A stretch of DNA of 64,000 nt from Leptospira tipperaryensis (GTDB taxonomy: Bacteria; Spirochaetota; Leptospiria; Leptospirales; Leptospiraceae), in NCBI RefSeq assembly GCF_001729245.1, contig NZ_CP015217.1:2768001-2832000 (forward strand). The letters are read 5' to 3'. The position numbers and the translations under genes are program-made. The notes beneath the pieces were generated by a model, which was not told where the DNA came from, made no database searches, and saw only the letters and a program-made list of their open reading frames with translations. Numbering within the stretch: position 1 is the first letter of the stretch; each line of letters begins with the position of its first letter. This document shows positions 48,570-59,889 of this stretch, one piece after another.

Positions 48570-49403
48570 CTAAGCCGCGACGGTTTCTTTTGTTCCATCC
48601 TTTTGGTAAGAAACGTCTTTCGAATTCGGAGTACGAGACGCGACTTCTTCGAAAGTTTCCTTGTATTTCTCATGATTGGTTCCCATGACTTTATCCCAAA
48701 AATTAAAATAAAGAGAATAATTACAGTTAAAATACTTATGATGCATATTGTGATGTGTCGTAGTATTGTGCCAGTTCGTAAACTTGCTTCTTAAAAACCA
48801 GGAAGGAAAGAGTTCGTAAGAAAGATGACCCAAAACGTTAAGCGAAGTCATATAAACAAAGAATACGAGCATCGCTCCCTGATGAAGGGGAAAAAGAACG
48901 GACGCAAGCGGAATGATCCCCGCCTCTACGATCGCTTCCAGAGGATGAAAAGAAAACGCCGCCCACGGAGAAGGATTCGTCGATTTATGATGAACGAGAT
49001 GAAAACTTTTGAATAAGAGTTTATGGTGCATCATCCGATGCGTCCAGTAGAAGTAAGTGTCGTGCAAAAAGATCAAGGCGAAAATGCTGAAGATCAGATA
49101 AGCGATTCCGTAGTCCGAGACTTTTTCATAAATGAAATTGTATCCGTTTACCTGAGACCAAGCCGTAAAAATACCAGAAAGGGCAAAGATAAAAAACGTG
49201 ATCAGGGAATATTTTACTTCGTGCCAAATTCTTTCGGATTCCGGTTTTTTCCCTTGAATGAGTTTGTGCGAAAGTTTTTTACTCAAAAAAACCCAAACGA
49301 TCAGAAACGCTCCTCCCGCAAAGAGCACATAACGTATGAACAAGGTTCCCCAGACGATCCCGAAAAAACCGGTATAACCGACCTTTGAAAGCAATTCTTC
49401 CAT
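48570..49403 (-). CDS. Fatty acid hydroxylase / sterol desaturase family protein
   Basis: 277 residues with four to five membrane segments and the three histidine clusters of the di-iron hydroxylase superfamily: H-D-T-Y-F-Y-W-T-H-R-M-M-H-H, H-L-V-H-H and T-H-H-N-M-H-H. These bind the two irons that activate oxygen. GGAGAG precedes the ATG. The substrate is likely a membrane lipid; a sterol is improbable in a spirochaete. The gene lies 65 bases downstream of the membrane AraC regulator gene on the same strand. Confidence 0.9.
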   Translation of the reverse strand: MEELLSKVGYTGFFGIVWGTLFIRYVLFAGGAFLIVWVFLSKKLSHKLIQGKKPESERIWHEVKYSLITFFIFALSGIFTAWSQVNGYNFIYEKVSDYGIAYLIFSIFALIFLHDTYFYWTHRMMHHKLLFKSFHLVHHKSTNPSPWAAFSFHPLEAIVEAGIIPLASVLFPLHQGAMLVFFVYMTSLNVLGHLSYELFPSWFLRSKFTNWHNTTTHHNMHHKYFNCNYSLYFNFWDKVMGTNHEKYKETFEEVASRTPNSKDVSYQKDGTKETVAA

Positions 49404-49468
49404 TCTTCTTCTCTCCAGATTCTACGAGATGGGACTCGTAGAATTGAATATATTATTGTCTGAAAAGT

Positions 49469-50569
49469 CTATTTGAGCTTACTATTTTCAAAATCGTTCA
49501 GGTTTATTTTCGGATCCACTCGGTTTTTTCGATATTCCGTCGGCGTGAGAGTCGTAAGTTCCTTAAAAGCGCGGTTAAAAGGCCCCAAAGACTGATAACC
49601 GAGATCCATTGCGATTCGAATGACGGGGATCTCATCCTTACTCGGATCCAAAAGTATCTCGCACGCCTCTTGGATTCGATAACGATTGAGAAAATCGTTG
49701 AAGTTGCGAAACCCAAGATTGCCGTTGATAAGCCTTCTGAGTTTGTATTCGTGGACCTGAAGTTCGTCCGCAAGACCGCGTATCGTCAAACCTTCCGAGC
49801 GATACATCTTCTCTTTTTCGAAAGAATCGATGAGTTTTTTCTGAAGAATCGGATCGACGACGGGAGGTTTTTCCTCTTCTACAATTCCCACTTTCTTTTG
49901 GATGAGACCCTCTTTGAGTTCGAACATCAAAAATTGAAACGCGAGAATGAGTCCCCAGGCGAGCGCCCCGTTGATCAAATCTAAGATTTCTGAAACTTCT
50001 TTTCCGCGTAAGAAAAGATGAGAGAAGATATTGAGTGCGATTACCGTTCCGGAGATAAGAATATGAATCTGCCTGAGTGTCCTTCTGGATTCTACAAGGT
50101 CGTCCTTTCTTCCGATGTAGGTTTGGATAATCGCGGTCAAAACAAAACCGAGAGAAAAGATCGAAGGCAGAAGAATCCGGGATAAAATTCTTTCGGATTC
50201 CACCGGACCACGCAGAGAAATTTGTCCAAGATCAGGGTATGTAGCAATCGTTGAAATGATTAGTTTCCCGGCGAGAAGCGCCCAGAACCATTTTTTGATT
50301 TCGAAATGATCTTCAAACGCGGCTAACGTAATGAGCCAGTAAAAAAAAGGCAAAGCCAAAACCGATAAGAAGAGAAGATTACGAACCATCGGCGGAATCT
50401 GAACGTTTACGTCCAAATTGAGGATCAGATAAGAAAGAATCGAAAAGATAAAAAAGACGGCGATCTTTCCTCCAATATCATACCAATAACGAAGCGAGAA
50501 AAAAAGAAGGAGAGAAATCAATCCGCCTATCGAAAAGAAATGTAAGATATTTGTAATTTCAGTGATCAC
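49469..50569 (-). CDS. Membrane-bound AraC-family transcriptional regulator
   Basis: 366 residues. Residues 1-220 contain about seven hydrophobic segments, and residues 260-360 an AraC-type DNA-binding domain with two helix-turn-helix units (T-I-R-G-L-A-D-E-L-Q-V-H and V-I-R-I-A-M-D-L-G-Y-Q-S-L-G-P-F-N-R-A-F). The regulator would therefore bind DNA at the inner membrane. Start GTG 50567-50569 follows AAGGA and overlaps the epimerase-like gene by 11 bases. The downstream hydroxylase gene is a plausible target, inferred from position only. Confidence 0.9.
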   Translation of the reverse strand: MITEITNILHFFSIGGLISLLLFFSLRYWYDIGGKIAVFFIFSILSYLILNLDVNVQIPPMVRNLLFLSVLALPFFYWLITLAAFEDHFEIKKWFWALLAGKLIISTIATYPDLGQISLRGPVESERILSRILLPSIFSLGFVLTAIIQTYIGRKDDLVESRRTLRQIHILISGTVIALNIFSHLFLRGKEVSEILDLINGALAWGLILAFQFLMFELKEGLIQKKVGIVEEEKPPVVDPILQKKLIDSFEKEKMYRSEGLTIRGLADELQVHEYKLRRLINGNLGFRNFNDFLNRYRIQEACEILLDPSKDEIPVIRIAMDLGYQSLGPFNRAFKELTTLTPTEYRKNRVDPKINLNDFENSKLK

Positions 50570-51344
50570 TGATTCCTTCCAGATTTTCCAACTCTCTCCA
50601 AAAGTCTTTTGTTTGTAAATCAGGAAGCAAGTTCCGAATGAGCCCGCTGTCTATAAAACTATCCTCTCGGTCGGACTCTACGATTTCGGATTTCGGAATT
50701 TTATCGTGTTCTTCCAGAACGGAAAAAATTTCTTTCCAAGTATGCCACTGATTGTCCGAAAGATTGAGGACGTTTGGAAGAATCTCAAAATTCTTTTCCC
50801 GAATGAGTTGTGTTAGACGAAAAACCGTAAGTGCGACGTCGTCCCCGTGTATAAGATTGAGTTGTCTTGAATTCTTCTTTACCAATCCTTTTCTCGCCCA
50901 ATCCGCAGGATTTCTGCCGGGACCGTAGATTCCGCAGAGCCGAAGAATTTTGCCGCCCCTACGAAGCCATTCCTCTTCCACGGAAAAACGATCGTGATCT
51001 TCCAAGAGTGGAGTCGATTCTACGATATCGGGATCTCTTCGATAGATACTAGTAGTTCCCAGAAGAATCGGATTCTTAACCGATACAAAAAGAAGATCCA
51101 GAAAGAGAGAAGGATCTTGCAGTTTTTGAACCGGGAAAGTGACGATTCCAAGATCGATTTCCTTTGGAGAAATCTTTTTTGAAAACGTTATAAGAGAATT
51201 CGCATCGGAAAAATCGAAATTCTCAGTTCCGGAAATTTGAGTTTTTGAAGAAAAACTGCGAAGTGAAATCTCCGGAAGCGTCTGGAGCTTTTCAGCGATG
51301 CGCTTTCCGGTATAACCTAGACCGAAAACTGCAACGTTCCGCAC
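50559..51344 (-). CDS. NAD(P)-dependent epimerase/dehydratase-like protein
   Basis: 261 residues. The N-terminal Rossmann motif reads F-G-L-G-Y-T-G-K-R-I (residues 7-16). The active-site region has G-T-T-S-I-Y rather than the usual Y-x-x-x-K pair, with R-L-C-G-I-Y-G-P-G-R following, as in YeeZ-type atypical short-chain dehydrogenases. The start is GTG 51342-51344, overlapping the purB TAG by one base (TAGTG). The stop overlaps the AraC gene by 11 bases. These overlaps imply coupled translation. Substrate unknown. Confidence 0.82.
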   Translation of the reverse strand: MRNVAVFGLGYTGKRIAEKLQTLPEISLRSFSSKTQISGTENFDFSDANSLITFSKKISPKEIDLGIVTFPVQKLQDPSLFLDLLFVSVKNPILLGTTSIYRRDPDIVESTPLLEDHDRFSVEEEWLRRGGKILRLCGIYGPGRNPADWARKGLVKKNSRQLNLIHGDDVALTVFRLTQLIREKNFEILPNVLNLSDNQWHTWKEIFSVLEEHDKIPKSEIVESDREDSFIDSGLIRNLLPDLQTKDFWRELENLEGISDH

Positions 51345-52645
51345 TACTCCAATCCCAGACGTTTGTAGATGAGTCCTACTTTTTCAAGATAAGGTTCGAT
51401 CTTAAAGATATCGTCCAGATCGTTTTGTGTGAGAACCTGATTGACGCGAGAATCCTTTTCCAGTCTTCCTTTGAGAGTTTCGGATTGATTCCCCCAGACC
51501 GCCATCGCGTGTTCTTGCACGATGAGATACGCGTCTTCGCGAACGATCTTTCCTTTTTCGATAAGCGCGAGAAGAACCTTTTGGGAAAAGATCAAGCCTC
51601 GTGTGACGCCTAACGTTCTTTCGATCGCATCCGGATAGACGTGAATATTTTTAATCACGAAGAGCATCTTATCCAAGATGTATTCCAGTCCAATCGTAGA
51701 ATCGGGAAGTACAACTCTTTCCGCCGAAGAATGAGAAATATCCCGTTCGTGCCAGAGGGCTACGTCTTGTAATCCTACGTTTACGTTTGCCCGGATCACT
51801 CTGGAGAGCCCGGAGATTCTTTCACAGATCACAGGATTTCTTTTGTGAGGCATCGCAGAAGATCCTTTTTGTCCCACGGAAAAAGGCTCTTCCACTTCTC
51901 TTCCTTCCGTCTTTTGGAGAAGTCGGATCTCTGTCGCCATTCGATCCAGAGAAGAAGCCGTAACTCCTAAAACGGAGAGATAAAACGCGTGACGATCTCT
52001 CGATACTACTTGGGTTGCGATCGGATCGACGCGAAGTCCCATCTTCTCGCAGACATAGGATTCGATTTCGGGATCTATATTGGAATAAGTTCCTACGGCT
52101 CCTGAAAGTTTTCCGACTGCGATCTCTTCGCGGGCGTCCGCCATTCTTTTCCGATTTCGGTTTAATTCTTCAAAAAATAATGCGAACTTAAGTCCCAAGG
52201 TCATCGGCTCCGCGTGAATTCCGTGAGAACGTCCGATACAAGGAAGATCCCTATACTGAATCGCCTTCTCTTTCACCGCGACGATCAACTCGTCGGTTTT
52301 TTTTAGGATGAGATCCATTGCTTGAACCATCTGAACACAAAGCGCGGTGTCTCCGATGTCGGAGGACGTAAGACCGTAGTGAACGTGGCGTCCCGCGGGG
52401 CCGATGTAGGAATTCATATTGGTTAAGAATGCGATGACGTCGTGATGAACCTTGCTCTCGATTTCGAGAATTTCATCCACTTTAAATTTTGCTTTCGTTT
52501 TGATTTCTTGAAAGTCCTCGGCCGGAACTTCTCCGCGTTTCATTCGGATTTCGCAGGCAAGAATTTCTATTTCTTTCCAGATTTCAAATTTGTTCTCTAA
52601 TTCCCAAATTTTGGAAATGGCAGGATTGGAATATCGATCGATCAT
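51344..52645 (-). CDS. purB: Adenylosuccinate lyase
   Basis: 433 residues of the fumarase/aspartase superfamily. It acts twice in purine synthesis: on SAICAR and on adenylosuccinate. The N-terminal M-I-D-R-Y-S-N-P is typical of PurB. Catalytic regions include T-S-S-D-I-G-D-T-A, the His in G-R-S-H-G-I-H-A-E-P, and the flexible signature loop G-S-S-A-M-P-H-K-R-N-P. AAGGA lies about 10 bases before ATG 52645. It heads an overlapping run with the epimerase-like and AraC genes. purM lies elsewhere in the window. Confidence 0.97.
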   Translation of the reverse strand: MIDRYSNPAISKIWELENKFEIWKEIEILACEIRMKRGEVPAEDFQEIKTKAKFKVDEILEIESKVHHDVIAFLTNMNSYIGPAGRHVHYGLTSSDIGDTALCVQMVQAMDLILKKTDELIVAVKEKAIQYRDLPCIGRSHGIHAEPMTLGLKFALFFEELNRNRKRMADAREEIAVGKLSGAVGTYSNIDPEIESYVCEKMGLRVDPIATQVVSRDRHAFYLSVLGVTASSLDRMATEIRLLQKTEGREVEEPFSVGQKGSSAMPHKRNPVICERISGLSRVIRANVNVGLQDVALWHERDISHSSAERVVLPDSTIGLEYILDKMLFVIKNIHVYPDAIERTLGVTRGLIFSQKVLLALIEKGKIVREDAYLIVQEHAMAVWGNQSETLKGRLEKDSRVNQVLTQNDLDDIFKIEPYLEKVGLIYKRLGLE

Positions 52646-52989
52646 TGCTGGAAGGTCCTTTTAGGAAAATGAATTCAAATCCACTCTCCTATAGAAGGTC
52701 TTTCTGTAAAAAGAAAAATTGGACCTACAAAACGAGCGAGGTCTTCTGTGAGAGGAAGTTTGCGGTGTTCCGTCCACTTTGCGCAAGGGAAATCCTTGCT
52801 CCGACAAAGGATCCCATAGAAATTCTACTTAAAAACAGACTCGAAGTCCGCCAAACGGTATCATCGAAAAGATTTTTACACCGATTTAAAAAAGGGAATT
52901 TTAATTTTAGAATTTAGAATCGAAGGCCCCTGAATCTTCCCTTCAAGCGCGTGTTTTACCGTGAAGAGCGGACGGTCTACCGTCCACTT
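52646..52989. other. Intergenic region upstream of purB
   Basis: 344 bases between the purB start and the kinase-fold gene stop, both on the minus strand. It holds two copies of CGTCCACTTT (52771-52780 and 52981-52990) and the hairpin listed separately. The plus-strand ORF at 52645-52917 is Lys/Arg/Phe-rich, lacks a ribosome-binding site and is rejected. The purB promoter should lie here. Confidence 0.5.
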
Positions 52990-52993
52990 TCAC
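52961..52993 (-). terminator. Hairpin at the end of the nadC-rsh operon
   Basis: GGACGGT and ACCGTCC (52970-52976 and 52979-52985) form a tight stem, extended outward by GTGAA/TTCAC (52961-52965 and 52989-52993) with small internal loops. It overlaps the stop codon of the kinase-fold gene. There is no T-run, so termination is only suggested. Confidence 0.4.
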
Positions 52994-54057
52994 CCTAGCT
53001 CAAAAGAACGAACAAACTCACGGATCGTATTGATATGATCGATCTCCGGAGAAGGATTCTCCTTACTCGGCTCATAGAGATGCTCGTCGAAAACGTGGTA
53101 ATCAAAAATCTTCAAAGAAAAATCCGGAAACGTAATGATGATATTTTCCGAATGGATATCAAAGATCAGCTTCTCTTCTTCAGCGAGATGTTTCGTCACT
53201 TCGATTACTCGGTGAAAATCCAAAGCGATCTTTTTCAACTTCGAACGACTGATCACGCCGAACTTATGAGTATCAAAGTTCAACTTCCATTTTGGAAAGA
53301 ACGCGTCTTGCAGAGGATTCTGTCGTATCTTTTCGTTGAGGCGAATGAATTCTTTTAAGTGTTTTCCGGGAAGGAGATTTTGATTGTCGCAAGGGGTTAA
53401 CGTAAGAATCGGAATTCCAAACGGAGTTCTTCTCGCACGAAGACCCATAAAGTAGCGAGTTGGAAGAACCAAATCCGGGATGAGAGACTTGAGCTTCCAA
53501 TAATGAAGACGTTCCAAACCGAGCCTTGAAAATTTAAACTGAATGTCTTCTTTTGCGGATCGACCCCAAGTTTTGGATTTCAAAAACTCCATCAAATGAA
53601 TTTCTTCCGGTTTCAAATAACGATCCAGATTCTTATTCACGTGTTTGTATAAGGAACCGAAGATCGGATCCGAAGGAAGTTTGGATTTACCGATCTTAAC
53701 GACCTGATTCCAAGGAAGTGCGTAAACAAACTTATAAGAACCTCTTCCGATGTATTTTTCGGCGGAAAGAGGCATGAAGTTATCAAGATATTCTCTATCA
53801 TAACGATGCGTTATGCGAAACAGATGAGAAACCGGGAAAAGTTTTTCGTATGTTTTTCTCACGAAGCCCGATTCTCTCAGACGAAAATCGACGGGAAGAT
53901 CTTCGATCGGGATTTCCGGTTTTGCCTTATCCGGATCGTAGAAGAGTTCCTTATCGAGCCCCTTCTCCAAGAGCTCGATAAAGTTCGGAATTTTAGGCGA
54001 ACTTAAAAAATCGCGTATGACCCCGCCTAACTCTCCTAAACGATTTCTCTGAGCCAT
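52990..54057 (-). CDS. Protein-kinase-like fold protein of unknown substrate
   Basis: 355 residues. A Gly-rich loop G-R-G-S-Y-K-F-V-Y at 104-112 is followed by V-V-K-I with Lys121, matching the nucleotide-binding lysine of kinases. Near the C-terminus, D300-I-H302-S-E-N305 matches the catalytic-loop D-x-H-x-x-N of small-molecule or ABC1-type kinases, and Asp319 in I-F-D-Y fits the metal-binding DFG Asp. The first 100 residues and the stretch 130-280 are unlike standard kinases. I recognise no named family. It is the last gene of an apparent nadC-rsh-SBP run and 12 bases from its neighbour. Activity and substrate are unknown. Confidence 0.72.
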   Translation of the reverse strand: MAQRNRLGELGGVIRDFLSSPKIPNFIELLEKGLDKELFYDPDKAKPEIPIEDLPVDFRLRESGFVRKTYEKLFPVSHLFRITHRYDREYLDNFMPLSAEKYIGRGSYKFVYALPWNQVVKIGKSKLPSDPIFGSLYKHVNKNLDRYLKPEEIHLMEFLKSKTWGRSAKEDIQFKFSRLGLERLHYWKLKSLIPDLVLPTRYFMGLRARRTPFGIPILTLTPCDNQNLLPGKHLKEFIRLNEKIRQNPLQDAFFPKWKLNFDTHKFGVISRSKLKKIALDFHRVIEVTKHLAEEEKLIFDIHSENIIITFPDFSLKIFDYHVFDEHLYEPSKENPSPEIDHINTIREFVRSFELG

Positions 54058-54069
54058 AAGCTTGAAAAC

Positions 54070-55878
<1,809 letters not shown>

Positions 55879-55894
55879 AAAAAGTTACCTCGTG

Positions 55895-57919
<2,025 letters not shown>

Positions 57920-57921
57920 TC

Positions 57922-58797
57922 TCAGTGTTGTTCTATATCTAAACCGAGGTCTAGAAAACGAGTCGTATGAGTCAGATATCCCATGCTCACTCCGGCGCCT
58001 GAAAGTTCGGAGAGCGCTTCCAGTTTTTCGGGAGTGATACCGCCTGAGAATTCGATCTGAATTTTCGGAGCTTTTTGTTTCAAGATTGAATACGCGGTCT
58101 TTGTATCTTCCAGAGAAAAGTTATCCAAGAGAATCACGTCCGCACCCGAGGTCATTACGTCTTCGAGTTGCGAGAGAGAATCTATTTCCACTTCCACGAG
58201 TCTTCCCGGGAATTTCGACTGAATCTTGCCGACGGGTTCGTGCGAAGAAGAATACATCGCGAGGTGATTGTCTTTGATCATCGCCATCTCCGAAAGATTG
58301 AGCCTGTGATTGCTTCCACCTCCACAGTAGACCGCATACTTTGCGAGTTTACGATAACCCGGAAGAGTTTTCCGAGTATCTAAAATCATAAGGCCGTTTT
58401 TTCCGTATTTGGAAACGACTTCTCCCGTGCGCGTTGAAATTCCGGAAAGATATTGTAGAAAGTTTAAAAGGATTCTTTCAATCCGAAGAATGCCGATCAG
58501 GCTGCCTTGGATTCTTAAAAGTGTATCCCCTTTCACAAAACTTTCCGAATCTTTTTTAAAAAATTCGACCTGAATGGAATTCCCGGAAAGAACATTCAGA
58601 ACTTCTAATACACCGGTCCCACAGAGGATTCCCGGTTCTCTCGCATTGAGAGACGCGGTCGCTTTTTTTTCGGGAGAAAAAAGCGACACGGAAGTAATAT
58701 CCTCATCGGGACAGTCTTCCTGCCACGCGAGGCCGACCAATGTTTCGTAGTCTTGATAATTAACGGAGGAAATAGGCTGGGTATAGGCGCGCTTCAT
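57922..58797 (-). CDS. nadC: Nicotinate-nucleotide pyrophosphorylase (carboxylating)
   Basis: 291 residues from ATG 58797; an in-frame TTG at 58836 would add 13 residues, and neither has a clear ribosome-binding site. It converts quinolinate and PRPP to nicotinate mononucleotide in NAD synthesis. Motifs include E-D-I-T-S, S-G-I-S-T-R-T, I-L-D-T-R-K-T-L-P-G-Y-R, N-H-R-L-N-L-S and the Gly-rich F-S-G-G-I-T. It precedes rsh by two bases and likely heads the operon. Neither nadA nor nadB is in the window. Confidence 0.95.
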   Translation of the reverse strand: MKRAYTQPISSVNYQDYETLVGLAWQEDCPDEDITSVSLFSPEKKATASLNAREPGILCGTGVLEVLNVLSGNSIQVEFFKKDSESFVKGDTLLRIQGSLIGILRIERILLNFLQYLSGISTRTGEVVSKYGKNGLMILDTRKTLPGYRKLAKYAVYCGGGSNHRLNLSEMAMIKDNHLAMYSSSHEPVGKIQSKFPGRLVEVEIDSLSQLEDVMTSGADVILLDNFSLEDTKTAYSILKQKAPKIQIEFSGGITPEKLEALSELSGAGVSMGYLTHTTRFLDLGLDIEQH

Positions 58798-59254
58798 TTC
58801 AATACAAAAGAATGTTTTCCAATTTGGAAGCCACAATCAAGTGAATTTCAAGGAGAATGGTAAAATAAGAAACCATTCTCAAGACAAAAATTTCCTCCGC
58901 GAGAATCGAAGAGAAAAGAATTTCCTAAATTTAGAAGAAGAATGTCAAAAATCTTCTCTAAAAAGGGATCGTTGATTCCAATTTAGGTTCTCTCGAACTA
59001 AAAGGTCACCATCAAAAGATGAAATCCATTCTTCGACCCCGCACATGCCCTCTCGAGCAAGGAAAAATTCTAAAATAAAATTCTCCCGTAAGAAACCTCC
59101 TGAAAGTGAAAAACTTAAAAAAATTCGGATTTATAATCACAAAAGAATCTAACGTGAAATGGAGGATAAGAATTTAGGAATCAAAAAATTTCCAAAAGAG
59201 CTGTTGCAAGGATAGCCGTCGAAACGCTCGAAGGAATCCAAAGAGGAGATGATT
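58798..59254. other. Divergent intergenic region between nadC and the DUF2628 gene
   Basis: 457 AT-rich bases between nadC (minus) and the DUF2628-like gene (plus), where promoters for both should lie. I found no gene, RNA or strong repeat. The ribosome-binding site GAGGAG lies at 59243-59248. Confidence 0.5.
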
Positions 59255-59761
59255 GTGAAAGGAAGAGGAAATGAAAGACTGCAAAGTCTTTTGAACGGAT
59301 ATGAGAAGGATCAAAATCGGGAATTTATAGGTAACAAGGCCGATTATTATTTTAAAAAATGGGAAAAGATGAAAAACAATTCATCTGCTCTGAAAATTTA
59401 TTCCTGGAACTGGGGTTCGATTCTTTTAGGACCGATTTGGTATGCCTATCGAAAGATGTATTCGATCGCTATCATCTACTATGCGCTTATCATCGGTGCG
59501 TCCTTCGTCGTTTTTTATTTATTAAAGAAGGATCTTCCGGGTTCTGCTTTTGGAGGCGGGGCCTTAGTCTTTGGCTTGATGGGAAATTATACTTATCTGG
59601 ATTTCATGTCTAAAAAAACTCAGAAGATTGCTGAGGATCCAGGAAAAGACGAGATGGAAAAGTTGGAAGAATGTAAGAAACAAGGTCGGACCGACGTAAA
59701 AGCGGCGATCTTGGCCGGTATTCCGATCGTGGTTGGCGTAATTCTCGAGTTTGTAAAATAA
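59255..59761 (+). CDS. DUF2628-like membrane protein
   Basis: 168 residues if GTG 59255 is the start. The ATG at 59249 directly abuts the ribosome-binding site GAGGAG (59243-59248), leaving no spacer, whereas the GTG two codons on has the normal 6-base spacing. The product has a soluble N-terminus, then S-W-N-W-G-S-I-L-L-G-P-I-W-Y-A-Y, typical of DUF2628, and three hydrophobic segments. The function of the family is not known. A strong bidirectional terminator follows, shared with lipL71. Confidence 0.8.
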   Translation: MKGRGNERLQSLLNGYEKDQNREFIGNKADYYFKKWEKMKNNSSALKIYSWNWGSILLGPIWYAYRKMYSIAIIYYALIIGASFVVFYLLKKDLPGSAFGGGALVFGLMGNYTYLDFMSKKTQKIAEDPGKDEMEKLEECKKQGRTDVKAAILAGIPIVVGVILEFVK

Positions 59762-59840
59762 AAGTGCGGGATTTAAAAGCTCGGTTTTTTACAAGGCCGG
59801 AGATTTTTTCGGAAAAGTGGACGGAACTCCGGACACAAAA

Positions 59841-59866
59841 AAGGCTTGGTCACCAGACCAAGCCTT
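59841..59866. terminator. Strong bidirectional intrinsic terminator
   Basis: AAGGCTTGGTC (59841-59851) and GACCAAGCCTT (59856-59866) form a perfect 11-base-pair stem with a four-base loop. On the plus strand it is followed by CGTTTTT; on the minus strand by TTTTTTGTG. It ends both the DUF2628 gene and the convergent lipL71 gene. Confidence 0.93.
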
Positions 59867-59889
59867 CGTTTTTAGAAGAACCGAAATTC

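Noticed and set aside
52645..52917. 90-residue plus-strand ORF upstream of purB
   Set aside because: It starts inside the purB start region, has no ribosome-binding site and has shadow-like Lys/Arg/Phe composition.
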